Positions 55,895 through 64,000 of a DNA stretch of 64,000 bases are shown here, piece by piece. The notes below the pieces were generated by a model, which searched no databases, had not been told where the DNA came from, and saw only the letters and a list, made by a program, of their open reading frames with translations. A program made the position numbers and the translations under genes. Position 1 is the stretch's first letter. Each line of letters starts with the position of its first letter. The stretch spans positions 817,501 to 881,500 of the forward strand of contig JADJBR010000009.1 in assembly GCA_016703645.1 (NCBI GenBank), written 5' to 3'. The stretch is from Zoogloea sp. GTDB taxonomy: Bacteria > Pseudomonadota > Gammaproteobacteria > Burkholderiales > Rhodocyclaceae.

Positions 55895-56938
55895 TCATGG
55901 CTGACCGCTCACACCGGCGGACTCGAAACTCGCCATCTCGTTGAGGAAGTTCACTGCCGCCTGCACCAGCGGATACACCAGTGCGGCACCCGTGCCTTCC
56001 CCGAGGCGCAGATCGAGCTGAACCAGGGGCTCGGTGTTGAGATGGGCCAGTTGCACGGCATGGCCGGGCTCCTGGGAGCGATGGGCAAACACGCAGTAGT
56101 CGATGATCGCCGGGCACAGGGCGTGGGCCACCAGCAGGGCGCTGGTGACGATGAAACCATCAATGATCAGGACCATGCCGGATTCAGCGGCACCCAGCAT
56201 GGCCCCGGCCATCATGGCGATCTCAAAGCCGCCATACTGCGCGAGGGCTTCCAGGGGGTCGGCAGGCCGTCCGCCGCGGGCCACCGCCCGGGCCAGGAGC
56301 TGGCGCTTGCGGGTCAGGCCGGCATCATCCAGCCCGGTGCCGCGGCCGATCACGATGTCGAGCTCGGCACAGGTGAGGCAGTGGGTCAGCAGTGACGCCG
56401 ATGCGGTGTTGCCAATGCCCATCTCGCCAAAGCCCACCACATTGCAGCCCTGCCCGGCCAGTTCGCGGGCCAGTTCGCGACCGCGGGCCATGGCCGTGTC
56501 CCGCCCCGCTGCATCCATGGCCGGCATTTCCAGGTAGTTGGCGGTGCCCGGGGCCACCTTGGCATCGATCAGGCCGGGACGCTTGCCGAAATCCCGCGCC
56601 ACACCCGCGTCCACCACCGAAAGGGCCATGCCGGTCTGGCGGGCGAAGACATTGATCGCCGCCCCACCGGCCAGGAAGTTTTCGACCATCTGCCAGGTCA
56701 CCTCCTGAGGATAGGCCGACACGCCGGCCCTGGCCGCGCCATGATCGCCGGCAAAGACCAGCATGTGCGGCCTGCGCAACACCGGAGCAAGGGATTGCTG
56801 GATCAAGCCGATCTGGCGGGCAAGCCCCTCGAGCCGCCCAAGCGCACCAAGAGGCTTGGTCTTGGTGTCGATACGCTGCTGGAGGGCCGCCGCAAGACCG
56901 CGGTCGGGACGAACAATGGTGAAGGTCATGAAGCGCAT
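55895..56938 (-). CDS. cobT: CobT, nicotinate-nucleotide--dimethylbenzimidazole phosphoribosyltransferase
   Basis: Activates the lower base: transfers phosphoribosyl from nicotinate mononucleotide to dimethylbenzimidazole, making alpha-ribazole phosphate. The 347-residue product shows [16 protein letters not shown] near the N-terminus, [31 protein letters not shown] and the C-terminal [16 protein letters not shown] with the catalytic glutamate. The start is ATG 56938, with ATG 56929 as an alternative. It is followed by cobS. BluB at 34.4 kb should supply its substrate. Confidence 0.95.
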   Translation of the reverse strand: MRFMTFTIVRPDRGLAAALQQRIDTKTKPLGALGRLEGLARQIGLIQQSLAPVLRRPHMLVFAGDHGAARAGVSAYPQEVTWQMVENFLAGGAAINVFARQTGMALSVVDAGVARDFGKRPGLIDAKVAPGTANYLEMPAMDAAGRDTAMARGRELARELAGQGCNVVGFGEMGIGNTASASLLTHCLTCAELDIVIGRGTGLDDAGLTRKRQLLARAVARGGRPADPLEALAQYGGFEIAMMAGAMLGAAESGMVLIIDGFIVTSALLVAHALCPAIIDYCVFAHRSQEPGHAVQLAHLNTEPLVQLDLRLGEGTGAALVYPLVQAAVNFLNEMASFESAGVSGQP

Positions 56939-57040
56939 CAGCCGGCAGGGTCAAGGCCGCGGATGCTAGGACGGAGCGACCTGAATTACAAGCGCCGCTT
57001 CACCCCACGTACCGGCAGCGCACCGGTACGGCAAATACAC

Positions 57041-57349
57041 TCAACTGCTCAGGCCACGCCGGCCGTTGCCGCGCACCTGGAAGACGACACGCCGACTGTT
57101 GCGGACCTGGCTTTCCCAGGCGCGCTTGAGCACGAAACGCAATTCATAGTCGCCCGGCGCTTCACCGACCACCAGAAAGATCTGGCTGCCGCGTCGGCGA
57201 GCCCCTTCCTGATCATCGGTTCGTTCGAGGGTGACCCGGAGTGGGGTGGCGGATGAGTCCACATACCAGGTGGCACCGCTGCCGGGCTGGGACGGAAGGG
57301 CTATCCGGCAGGGCTGGCCTACACCACCGGCAAGACGCTGGGTATCCAT
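57041..57349 (-). CDS. Chagasin-like protease-inhibitor-type protein
   Basis: A 102-residue protein without a signal peptide. PGSGATWYV, PLRVTLERTDDQ, GSQIFLVVGEAPGDYELRF and KRAWE are in the order of the chagasin-family inhibitor of cysteine proteases: loop 1 (N-P-T-T-G-like), GxGG-like and RPW-like loops, with weak matches at each. Whether it inhibits a protease is unknown, and no C1 protease is nearby. ATG 57349 has an SD GGGAGG that is part of a hairpin arm. It sits between cobT and cobU on the same strand. Confidence 0.6.
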   Translation of the reverse strand: MDTQRLAGGVGQPCRIALPSQPGSGATWYVDSSATPLRVTLERTDDQEGARRRGSQIFLVVGEAPGDYELRFVLKRAWESQVRNSRRVVFQVRGNGRRGLSS

Positions 57350-57361
57350 GGTATCGACGCC

Positions 57362-57390
57362 TCCCTCTGTAACTTATTGTGTCAGAGGGA
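57362..57390 (-). promoter_or_regulatory. Hairpin overlapping the Shine-Dalgarno of the chagasin-like gene
   Basis: TCCCTCTG (57362-57369) and CAGAGGGA (57383-57390) form an 8-bp stem with a 13-base AT-rich loop. On the minus strand the second arm, AGAGGGAGG-type sequence, contains the SD, 8-10 bases before ATG 57349. It could be a translational switch or an operator. It is a sequence observation; function is inference. Confidence 0.5.
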
Positions 57391-57424
57391 TATTGCGCTG
57401 CGACGGGCGTAATTGCAGTGAGCC

Positions 57425-57445
57425 GTCACACCCTTCCGGTGTGAC
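57425..57445. terminator. Hairpin between cobU and the chagasin-like gene
   Basis: GTCACACC (57425-57432), loop CTTCC and GGTGTGAC (57438-57445) make a perfect 8-bp stem, 65 bp downstream of cobU. It is followed by TTAATT on the plus strand and has no T-run on the minus strand, so intrinsic termination of cobU transcription would be weak. Confidence 0.35.
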
Positions 57446-57509
57446 TTAATTCCACCCCTTCCGCCCGGAAAACGCGATGCGACTGCGCGCGTGCCCCGAC
57501 GCCCCGCCC

Positions 57510-58056
57510 TCAGCCCTTCAGCTTCAGCGGCAACCCGGCGGCAACCAGCGTGACCTCGCCGCACAGGGCTGCGACCGCTTGATTGAGGCGGCCGGCTTCG
57601 TCCCGGAAAAGCCGCCCAAGGGGCGTTTCGGGAACCAGCCCGAAACCGACCTCATTGGCCACGAACAGCACCCGGCCCGGCAGTCCGGGGATCAACCCGA
57701 GCAGCGCAGCGCGCTCCGCCGCGAAGGCCGGCAGTTGCTCTGCGCCCTCACCGGGTGGCAAAGCTTCGGCGCCATCAAGCAGATTGGCCAGCCACAGGGT
57801 CAGGCAGTCAACCACCACGCAGCGGCCCTCGGCTGCTTCGGCCGCCAGCGCGACCGCCAGCCCGCGCGGGCGCCTCCACCACCGTCCAGCCGGTCGGTCT
57901 ATCCGCCTGATGGCGGGCGATGCGCACGCGCATCTCTTCGTCGAGGGCTTCAGCGGTGACGATCACGTGCACCGGCAGGCCACTCTCGACAGCACGTTGT
58001 TCGGCATACCGGCTCTTGCCCGAACGGGCACCACCGATGATCAATTCGCAGGGCAT
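57510..58056 (-). pseudogene. cobU: CobU (bifunctional adenosylcobinamide kinase/guanylyltransferase), frameshifted
   Basis: Kinase and GTP-transfer steps on the corrinoid side chain. The first part (ATG 58056) has the P-loop GGARSGKS (residues 8-15) and TGWTVVEAP; the second part, in another frame, resumes VVVDCLTLWLANLL and continues RVLFVANEVGFGLVPETPLG to 57510. The break lies near 57866-57877, in a 12-bp palindrome GCCCGCGCGGGC, and one extra base (or two missing) explains it. Without it the gene would be about 180 codons, normal for CobU. It may be a real mutation or a sequencing compression. Confidence 0.88.
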
Positions 58057-58117
58057 AGGGCGCCTTCAAAAGTTCCGTGCACGTCAACCAATTTCTGGAA
58101 GTCTCTGATTTAGGTGG

Positions 58118-58123
58118 TATTAT
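58118..58123 (+). promoter_or_regulatory. Possible -10 element of the btuB operon
   Basis: TATTAT lies 42 bp upstream of the riboswitch and could start transcription near 58130. The -35 region (CTGGAA at 58095-58100) is weak, so this is a modest prediction. Confidence 0.4.
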
Positions 58124-58164
58124 GGCAGGGTGTTCGGTGCGGCATGCGCTGCTCCGGACAAACG

Positions 58165-58326
58165 TGTTCCAGGTGCTCCACGGGTCCTCCGGACCAGGAG
58201 TTAAACGGGAAACAGGTGCGCGCTTTCTCCGGAAGTCGCAATGCCTGTGCTGCCCCCGCAACGGTAAGCAAGCGCAAGGTGTGTCACACCGCCACTGGGC
58301 CTTTGGCCTGGGAAGGCGACACACCA
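58165..58326 (+). ncRNA. Cobalamin riboswitch aptamer (btuB leader)
   Basis: The conserved B12-box parts are present in order: AGGTGCTCCACGGG with TCCTCCGGA, GGAGTTAAACGGGAAACAGG, then GCCTGTGCTGCCCCCGCAAC (seen in two pieces) followed by GGTAAGCAAG, and closing with GGCCTTTGGCCTGGGAAGGC and GACAC. This layout is that of the adenosylcobalamin/cobalamin aptamer. About 200 bp of leader follow before btuB ATG 58533, including hairpins at 58330-58356 and near the SD. It should reduce btuB expression when B12 is plentiful. Confidence 0.95.
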
Positions 58327-58329
58327 CGT

Positions 58330-58356
58330 CCGGTTCGGCATTTTCTGCCGTTCCGG
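58330..58356 (+). promoter_or_regulatory. Imperfect hairpin in the riboswitch expression platform
   Basis: CCGG-TT-CGGCA (58330-58340), loop TTTTC, then TGCCG-TT-CCGG (58346-58356) give a stem of 9 pairs with a TT/TT internal loop. It lies just past the aptamer. There is no T-run after it, so it is unlikely to be a terminator and may be part of a folding switch. Confidence 0.4.
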
Positions 58357-58532
58357 CCCAGCTTGCGAGCCCGGATACCGGCCTTGATCACATGAAGCGG
58401 CAGTGCCACGGGGTGGTGGCGACGAGCGCGGTCATGGATCTTTCCCGACCTTCTCTGCAAGACCTCCCCGGTGCTGCCAAGCGCAATCCACCCGGCGGCG
58501 GGGACGCAGCCGGGCAAGGGAGAAAACACAAC

Positions 58533-60338
58533 ATGATCATCCGCCTTTCCGCCGCCGCCCTGACGGTCGCTTCCGCTTTTCCGGCCATGGCACTGGCCGC
58601 CGGGACCGACCAACCCACCGTAACCGTGACCGCCACCCGCCAGGCCCAGCGTGCCGACGAGGCCATCGCCGACACCACGGTGATCGACCGGGAAAGCATC
58701 GAACGCGCCGGCCCGAGCTTCTCGCTGCCCGAACTGCTGGCCCGCCAACCCGGCATCCAGATGAGCTCCAACGGTGGTCCGGGCAAGGCCACCGACATCT
58801 CCATCCGCGGCACCAATTCCAAGCACACCCTGTTTCTGGTGGACGGCATGCGCCTGGGCTCCGCCACCCTCGGCACGGCGGCCTGGCAGGACGTTCCCCT
58901 GTCCCAGATCGAACGCATCGAGATCGTCCGTGGACCCGCCTCGGCCCTGTATGGTGCCGACGCCATCGGCGGCGTGATCCAGGTCATCACCAAGAAGGGC
59001 AGCGGCGAACCGAAGATCAATGCCTTCGTGGGCGTTGGCAGCTACGGCACCCGTGAAGTCTCCGCCGGTGTGGCCGGGGGCACCGAGCAGCTGTCCTATT
59101 CGGCCCGCGGCGGCTATTCCCAGACCGAGAGTTTCAGTGCCCAGAACCGCAAGCTCTCCACCTACAACGCCGACAACGACCTTTATCGCAACGGCAACTT
59201 CTCGGGCAACTTCGCCTGGCGCCCTGCCGCCGGTCACGAGCTGGGCGGCTCCGTGCTGTACGCAGAAAGCCGTTCGATGTACGACTCGGGGCGCAGCTAC
59301 AACAACTACAACAACGCCGCCCAGAGCGCCTGGAACCTCTACAGCCGCAACCGGTTCACCGACATCTGGACCAGCACCGTGCGCTTCGGCCAGTCCATCG
59401 ACGACTACGAGAACTTTGCCTCCTACGCGCCCACCGGCGCCACCATCAAGACCACCCAGAACCAGTTCATGTGGCAGCACGATGTGCGCCTGCCCATAGG
59501 CAGCCTGCTGGCCGCCTATGAGAACCTGCACCAGAAGGCCACCAACGAAGGCACCTTTGATGTCAGCCGGTCGGTCAACTCCTTCCTGCTGGGGTGGACT
59601 GCCGGCATCGGTGCCCACAAGCTGCAGCTCAACGCCCGCCACGACGACAACTCCCAATACGGCGGCAAGACCACCGGCTACGCCGGCTACGGCTACCAGA
59701 TCCTGCCCACCCTGCGCATCCAGGGCAGTGTCGGCTCCGCCTTCCGTGCCCCCACGTTCAACGAACTCTACTACCCGGGCTTTGGCAACCCCGACCTGAA
59801 GGCCGAGAACGCCTACAACAAGGAAATCGGCCTGCTGTGGGAGCAGGGTGGCCACAACCTGAGCGCCACCTATTACCGCAACCGCATCAGCAACCTGATT
59901 GCCAACGACCAGAACTTCATCCCCCGCAACGTGGCCAATGCCAAACTTGAAGGGGTCACCCTGGGCTACGGCGGGCAACTGGCCGGCTTCGACCTGACCG
60001 CCAGCCTGGACTTCCTCGACCCGAAGGACGCCGACACGGGCAAGCGCCTGCAACGCCGCGCCAACAAGTTCGCCAACCTTTCCATCAGTCGGCGCATCCA
60101 GGCGCTCACCCTGGGTGTCGAGTGGCGCGGCTCCGGCGACCGCTACGACCGGGCCAACGAGATCCGCCCGCTGGGCGGCTATGGCGTACTCAACGCCTAT
60201 GCCAAGTACGCCCTGAACCAGGAATGGGCCGTTGAAGGGCGGATGAACAATCTGCTCGACAAGCAATACGAGACCGCCTACGGCTACAACACGCCCGGCG
60301 CCAACGTCTTCTTCGGCGTACGCTACGCACCGAAGTAA
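58533..60338 (+). CDS. btuB: TonB-dependent cobalamin receptor
   Basis: Outer-membrane receptor that brings corrinoids into the periplasm, energised by TonB. The 601-residue product has a signal peptide (LSAAALTVASAFPAMALAAG), a TonB-box-like PTVTVTATR, and a plug with LFLVDGMRLG and RGPASALYGADAIGGVI, followed by a beta-barrel. ATG 58533 has GGGAG about 12 bases upstream, and the frame is open upstream without reason. The cobalamin riboswitch just upstream supports the B12 specificity. It starts the btuB-btuC-btuD-cobO operon; btuC follows 3 bp after its stop. Confidence 0.93.
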   Translation: MIIRLSAAALTVASAFPAMALAAGTDQPTVTVTATRQAQRADEAIADTTVIDRESIERAGPSFSLPELLARQPGIQMSSNGGPGKATDISIRGTNSKHTLFLVDGMRLGSATLGTAAWQDVPLSQIERIEIVRGPASALYGADAIGGVIQVITKKGSGEPKINAFVGVGSYGTREVSAGVAGGTEQLSYSARGGYSQTESFSAQNRKLSTYNADNDLYRNGNFSGNFAWRPAAGHELGGSVLYAESRSMYDSGRSYNNYNNAAQSAWNLYSRNRFTDIWTSTVRFGQSIDDYENFASYAPTGATIKTTQNQFMWQHDVRLPIGSLLAAYENLHQKATNEGTFDVSRSVNSFLLGWTAGIGAHKLQLNARHDDNSQYGGKTTGYAGYGYQILPTLRIQGSVGSAFRAPTFNELYYPGFGNPDLKAENAYNKEIGLLWEQGGHNLSATYYRNRISNLIANDQNFIPRNVANAKLEGVTLGYGGQLAGFDLTASLDFLDPKDADTGKRLQRRANKFANLSISRRIQALTLGVEWRGSGDRYDRANEIRPLGGYGVLNAYAKYALNQEWAVEGRMNNLLDKQYETAYGYNTPGANVFFGVRYAPK

Positions 60339-60341
60339 GAC

Positions 60342-61376
60342 ATGAACGGGGGGAGCATGGCCCAAGGGTCGGCAGCGACGGGCGGCATCGGCATGCATGC
60401 GGTGCGCCGTCGCGCCGCAGCAGCACTGGCCGGCCTGGTGCTGGTGGCCCTCATGGTCTTTGCCTGGTCCCTCTCGGCCGGTGCCCTGCCGGTCTCCATC
60501 AACGACCTGCTGACTGCCCTGACCGGCACCGAAGGCGGCATGGAGGCCGACATCATCCGCAACCTGCGCCTGCCCCGCGCGGTAGCGGCCTTTGCCTGCG
60601 GCGGCCTGCTGGCCCTGGCCGGCGCGCTGATGCAGGTGCTCCTGCGCAACCCCCTGGCCGATCCTTACGTGCTGGGGATCTCCGGCGGGGCTGCCGTCGG
60701 TGCGCTCGGTGCCATCCTGGCCGGTGCCGCGTCCGGGTGGATCGACGCGGGTGCTTTCGTTGGTGCCCTGGGTGCCACCCTGCTGGTCTTCGGGCTGGCC
60801 CACGGAGACGGGTCCTGGACCCAGACCCGTCTCCTTCTCACCGGCGTGATCGTCGCTGCAGGCTGCGGCGCAGCGGTGGCCCTGATGCTCAGCCTGGCCC
60901 CGGAGGGGCGAGTCAAAGGCATGCTCTTCTGGCTGATGGGCGATGCCAGTGGCGCCACCCGACCGTGGCCGGCCCTGGCCCTGCTGGCCGTCGGGCTCGC
61001 GGCGGCCCTGCCCTTCGCCCGCGAGCTCAACCTGCTGGCCCGGGGCGAAGTCACCGCCCGCGCCCTCGGCGTGCGGGTCGGGCGTCTGCGTGGCCTGGTC
61101 TACGGCCTGGGCTCCCTGCTCACCGCGGTGGCCGTCACCACCGTCGGCTCGGTGGGCTTCATCGGGCTGATCGTGCCCCACCTGGTGCGCCTGGCCATCG
61201 GCAACGACCAGCGCCTGCTGCTCCCCGCCGCCACCCTGGCCGGCGGCGTGCTGCTGTGCGCCGCCGACACCGCGGCACGCACCGTGGTCGCCCCCATCCA
61301 GCTACCGGTGGGGGTGCTCACCGCCCTGATCGGCGTGCCGGTGTTCCTGTTCCTGCTGGCCCGTCACCCCCGATGA
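60342..61376 (+). CDS. btuC: BtuC, cobalamin ABC transporter permease
   Basis: FecCD-family permease that pumps corrinoid into the cytoplasm. The 344-residue product has about ten helices; NLRLPRAVAAFACGGLLALAGALMQ (split at the helix boundary), RNPLADPYVLGISGGAAVGA and VGFIGLIVPHLVRL are the family hallmarks. It overlaps the ATPase gene by 4 bp. The start is ATG 60342, with ATG 60357 as an alternative. No periplasmic binding protein (btuF) is visible here, so it may be encoded elsewhere. Confidence 0.93.
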   Translation: MNGGSMAQGSAATGGIGMHAVRRRAAAALAGLVLVALMVFAWSLSAGALPVSINDLLTALTGTEGGMEADIIRNLRLPRAVAAFACGGLLALAGALMQVLLRNPLADPYVLGISGGAAVGALGAILAGAASGWIDAGAFVGALGATLLVFGLAHGDGSWTQTRLLLTGVIVAAGCGAAVALMLSLAPEGRVKGMLFWLMGDASGATRPWPALALLAVGLAAALPFARELNLLARGEVTARALGVRVGRLRGLVYGLGSLLTAVAVTTVGSVGFIGLIVPHLVRLAIGNDQRLLLPAATLAGGVLLCAADTAARTVVAPIQLPVGVLTALIGVPVFLFLLARHPR

Positions 61377-62155
61377 AGATGGATGCCCGCCCCCCCGTGC
61401 TGGCCGCCGAACGGCTCACCGTGCAGGTGGGGCGCCGGGATGTGTGTCGCGAGCTGGATTTCACCCTGCAGGCTGGCGATACCCTGGTCATCCTTGGCCG
61501 CAACGGCGCCGGCAAGACCACCCTGCTCCACACCCTGGCCGGCCTGCGCGATGCTGCCCGCGGCGCCGTGCTGCTGTCCGGCCAGCCCTATGCCGCCTGG
61601 CCCCGCGGTCATGAGGCCTGCCTGCGCGGCCTGCTCGCCCAGAGCCAGCCCGACTTCTTCAGTGCCACCGTACTCGAGACCGCCCTGGTCGGTCGCCACC
61701 CCTACCTGGGCCGCTGGGATTGGGAAGGCCCGGACGACGAAGCCATCGCCCTGGCGGCCCTGGCGCAGATGGGGCTGGAGAGCCTTGCCACGCGCCAGGT
61801 GCCTACCCTTTCCGGCGGCGAGCGCCAGCGCCTCTCCATCGCCGCCCTGCTCGTCCAGCAGCCGCGCCTCTACCTGCTCGACGAACCCCTGGCCCACCTG
61901 GATCTGCACCACCAGGTCGCCGTGCTCGATCACTTCCGCAGCCTGGCCGCCAGCGGCGCCGGCGTGGCCATGGTCCTCCATGACATCAACCTCACCGCCC
62001 GCTACGCCAGCCACGTACTGCTGCTCGATGGTGAAGGCGGCCACGTGATCGGCCCGGCAGCCGAGGTGCTCACCACTGCGCGCCTGTCCGCCGCCTTCGG
62101 CCACCCCCTGCGGGCCATCGCCGATGGCGAACACACCCTGTTCGTGCCGGCCTGA
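61373..62155 (+). CDS. btuD: BtuD, cobalamin ABC transporter ATP-binding protein
   Basis: A 260-residue ATPase for the BtuC permease. Walker A GRNGAGKTT (about 41-49), LSGGERQR and Walker B LYLLDEPLAHLD are intact, followed by VLHDINLTARYASHVLLL with the switch His. ATG 61373 overlaps the btuC stop by 4 bp; the frame upstream is a shadow. Its family is FepC/BtuD. The operon position fixes it as the B12 ATPase. Confidence 0.93.
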   Translation: MKMDARPPVLAAERLTVQVGRRDVCRELDFTLQAGDTLVILGRNGAGKTTLLHTLAGLRDAARGAVLLSGQPYAAWPRGHEACLRGLLAQSQPDFFSATVLETALVGRHPYLGRWDWEGPDDEAIALAALAQMGLESLATRQVPTLSGGERQRLSIAALLVQQPRLYLLDEPLAHLDLHHQVAVLDHFRSLAASGAGVAMVLHDINLTARYASHVLLLDGEGGHVIGPAAEVLTTARLSAAFGHPLRAIADGEHTLFVPA

Positions 62156-62194
62156 GCCGGCCTTCAACACCCCCCGATGACCCCGAGAGAAGCC

Positions 62195-62827
62195 ATGAGT
62201 GCACCCGAACTGAACACACGCTCCACCGAGGAAGAACGCAACGCCCGCCACAAGGCCCGCATGGAACGCAAGAAGGCCGTCGTTGACGCCGCCATCGCCG
62301 CGGCCACCGACACCCGCGGCCTGCTGCTGGTCAACACCGGCAACGGCAAGGGCAAGTCCAGCGCCGCCTTTGGTGTGCTCGCCCGGGCCATCGGCCACGG
62401 CATGAAGGTGGGCGTGGTGCAGTTCGTCAAAGGCCGCTCCGACACCGGCGAGGAAGCCTTCTTCCGCCGCCAACCCGAGGTGAGCTGGCACGTCATGGGC
62501 GACGGCTTCACCTGGGACACCCAGGACCGCAGCGCCGACATCGCCAGCGCCAAAGCCGGGTGGGAACAGGCGCGGCGCTTCCTGGACAATCCGGAGATCG
62601 GCCTCGTCGTCCTCGACGAACTCAACATCGCCCTCAAGTACGCCTACCTGGACCTGGCCGAAGTCCTCCACGACATCAACAGCCGGCCCGAGATGCAGCA
62701 CGTCATCGTCACCGGCCGCGGCGCCCCTGAGGCCCTGATCGAGGCCGCCGACACCGTCACCGAGATGGGTGTGGTCAAGCACGCCTTCAAGGCCGGCATC
62801 GCCGCCCAGGCGGGCGTGGAGTTCTGA
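62195..62827 (+). CDS. cobO: CobO/BtuR, corrinoid adenosyltransferase
   Basis: Transfers the adenosyl group from ATP to cob(I)alamin or cob(I)inamide, giving the coenzyme form. The 210-residue product has the N-terminal helix and P-loop NTGNGKGKSSAAFGVLARA (about residues 48-66), and FVKGRSDTGEEAFF with VVLDELNIALKY (Walker B-like). ATG 62195 has GAGAGAAG upstream; a longer start at 62177 is less likely. It follows btuD by 39 bp. Confidence 0.94.
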   Translation: MSAPELNTRSTEEERNARHKARMERKKAVVDAAIAAATDTRGLLLVNTGNGKGKSSAAFGVLARAIGHGMKVGVVQFVKGRSDTGEEAFFRRQPEVSWHVMGDGFTWDTQDRSADIASAKAGWEQARRFLDNPEIGLVVLDELNIALKYAYLDLAEVLHDINSRPEMQHVIVTGRGAPEALIEAADTVTEMGVVKHAFKAGIAAQAGVEF

Positions 62828-62905
62828 GCCGCCTGCGGTAAACCCCGGTTCTGCCCGGCCCCCAGGGCGCGCTAAGCTTGGGCTCCTCCCGCTCCAGGAA
62901 GCCCC

Positions 62906-63859
62906 ATGCACCGCATCGTCACCCTCGAAGCCGGCGCCCTGATCGCCAACGTCCGCCGCCCGGCCTTTGTCCACGATTGGGTGGAGTTCGACGCTACCGG
63001 CCAGGATGAGGTCGCCGAGCGCCTGGCCGGCGCCACCATCGCGATCGTCAACAAGCGCCTGCTGACAGCCGGGATCATCGCCCGCCTGCCGCAACTGCAG
63101 ATGGTCGCCATCGCCGCCACTGGCTACAACAACATCGATCTGGAGGCTTGCCGGGCCCGCGGCATCGTTGTCTCCAACGTGCGCGGCTACGCCCGCGAAA
63201 CCGTGCCGGAGCACGTCTTTGCCCTGCTGCTGGCCCTGTCCCGGCAGATCGGCTCCTTCCACCGCTCGGTGGCGGCCGGACGCTGGCAGCGAAGCGAGCA
63301 ATTCTGCTATTTCGATTACCCCATCCGCGACCTGGCCGGCCAGACCCTGGGCATTCTCGGCAGCGGCACCCTGGGCGACGGCGTCGCCCGCCTCGCCGAG
63401 GCCTTCGGCATGCGGGTGATCCGCGGCGAGCGCAAGGGCGCCGACACGGTGCGCGAAGGCTACGTGGCCTTCCCGCAGCTGCTCCGTGAGGCCGACGTGA
63501 TCAGCCTGCACTGCCCCCTCAACGATGCCACCCGGCACATGATCGGTGCGGCAGAGCTCACCGCCATGAAGCCCGGCGCCCTGCTCATCAACACCGCCCG
63601 CGGTGGTCTGGTGGATGAAGCAGCCCTCGCCGAGGCCCTGCGCCACAGGCAGATCGGCGGCGCCGGCTTCGACGTGCTGAGCGAGGAGCCACCCCGGGAC
63701 AATCCCCTTCTCGCTCGCGATTTACTGGACGCGGGCAACTTCATCCTCACCCCCCACGTGGCCTGGTCCAGCCGGGAGGCCATGCAGGCCCTGGCGGACC
63801 AGTTGATCGGCAACATCGAAGCCTTCGCCGCCGGGGAGGCGCGCAACCGGGTGGCGTGA
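62906..63859 (+). CDS. D-2-hydroxyacid dehydrogenase
   Basis: NAD(P)-dependent reductase of 2-oxoacids or glyoxylate/hydroxypyruvate. The 317-residue product has the NAD-binding LGILGSGTLGDGVARLAEAF, substrate-side arginine in NTARGGLVDEAAL and the catalytic His in TPHVAWSSREA; GYNNIDLEA and VSNVRGYARETVPEHVFALL are typical of hydroxypyruvate reductases. It lies 78 bp after cobO but on its own function; co-transcription is possible but not needed. The start is ATG 62906. Confidence 0.9.
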   Translation: MHRIVTLEAGALIANVRRPAFVHDWVEFDATGQDEVAERLAGATIAIVNKRLLTAGIIARLPQLQMVAIAATGYNNIDLEACRARGIVVSNVRGYARETVPEHVFALLLALSRQIGSFHRSVAAGRWQRSEQFCYFDYPIRDLAGQTLGILGSGTLGDGVARLAEAFGMRVIRGERKGADTVREGYVAFPQLLREADVISLHCPLNDATRHMIGAAELTAMKPGALLINTARGGLVDEAALAEALRHRQIGGAGFDVLSEEPPRDNPLLARDLLDAGNFILTPHVAWSSREAMQALADQLIGNIEAFAAGEARNRVA

Positions 63860-63863
63860 GACG

Positions 63864-64000
63864 CTAGCGATTGCGGCTCAGGTACTCGACGATCCGCCGC
63901 CGCTCGTCCGCGTCGCCAACCCGGAAGTTCATCCGCTGCCCCGGCACCAGGGCTTCCGGATCGCGCAGCCAGCGCTCCAGACTCTCCTCGGTCCACACGA
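63864..64000 (-). CDS. C-terminal end of a class I c-type cytochrome (truncated by the window)
   Basis: The minus strand encodes TEESLERWLRDPEALVPGQR followed by M-N-F-R-V and a final RRRIVEYLSRNR before a TAG at 63864-63866. This is the end of a mono-haem cytochrome c, with the axial methionine in PGQRM. The CxxCH haem site lies beyond the window. It converges on the dehydrogenase gene. Confidence 0.75.
   Translation of the reverse strand, partial: VWTEESLERWLRDPEALVPGQRMNFRVGDADERRRIVEYLSRNR

Noticed and set aside
58284-61181. A 965-codon open frame antisense to btuB and btuC.
   Set aside because: It is low-complexity in composition and covers the riboswitch and clear B12 genes on the other strand.
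61364-63646. A 760-codon open frame antisense to btuD, cobO and the dehydrogenase.
   Set aside because: The plus strand has real genes; the antisense product has no family motif.

Overview
The window is about 64 kb of gene-dense, high-GC DNA (heavy G/C third-codon use, many ATGA/GTGA overlaps) from a Gram-negative bacterium. Several things point to a betaproteobacterium, most plausibly of the Rhodocyclales (Azospira/Dechloromonas/Thauera relatives): an LPS cluster with HldE, MsbA, WaaL and heptosyltransferases, a nirJ-nirN haem d1 pair next to a Dnr-like regulator, complete B12 uptake and assembly genes, and a REP-like intergenic element of a type common in that group. The genus is inferred from gene content only. 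No tRNA, rRNA, CRISPR array or prophage was recognised.

Layout. 1-3.9 kb: the end of an unidentified protein, then a pqiA-pqiA-pqiB-pqiC envelope lipid-transport operon. 3.9-4.6 kb: a ClpP-like protease on the minus strand. 4.8-18.4 kb: an LPS/surface-glycan cluster (heptose kinase with a degenerate transferase domain, tyrosine phosphatase, MsbA, polysialyltransferase-like enzyme, O-antigen ligase/polymerase, DUF5672 protein, DUF707-like protein, GT25, two GT9, two GT4, NodB deacetylase). 18.4-20.4 kb: an IS110/IS1111-type element with 16-bp inverted repeats and a multiply frameshifted transposase, inserted into a hairpin repeat. 20.4-26.6 kb (mostly minus): a ZntB/CorA transporter, a small secreted protein, glutamate dehydrogenase with the 5-oxoprolinase genes pxpBCA, and a DUF4197 protein. 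26.6-30.3 kb: a TlpA-like lipoprotein, a frameshifted HlyD-type adaptor and a MacB/LolD-type ABC transporter. 30.3-32.7 kb: small proteins of unknown function and an HPD-less J-like membrane protein.

32.8-41.8 kb: dbpA, bluB, a minus-strand operon for a membrane protein, a lipoprotein and a winged-helix regulator behind a promoter with two operator dyads, then rdgC, a kinase-like protein, fabI, a HAD protein, srkA and terC. 42.0-51.3 kb: signalling and denitrification genes: a PAS-GGDEF-EAL protein, a Dnr-like regulator, a DUF2249 protein, nirN and nirJ (behind a perfect FNR/DNR box) and a receiver-histidine kinase with a near-consensus promoter. 51.3-54.4 kb: creA, a NERD-helicase and an alpha/beta hydrolase. 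54.6-62.8 kb: the cobalamin block: cobC, cobS, cobT and a frameshifted cobU on the minus strand, with divergent btuB-btuC-btuD-cobO behind a cobalamin riboswitch. A 2-hydroxyacid dehydrogenase and the end of a c-type cytochrome close the window.

How genes work together: BluB makes dimethylbenzimidazole, CobT activates it, and CobU, CobS and CobC build the nucleotide loop, while BtuBCD imports corrinoid and CobO adenosylates it. PxpBCA makes glutamate from 5-oxoproline, which the adjacent GDH can oxidise to 2-oxoglutarate. Three loci (IS transposase, hlyD-like gene, cobU) carry single-base frameshifts in G/C runs or a GC palindrome. These are either real mutations or assembly errors and should be checked against reads.
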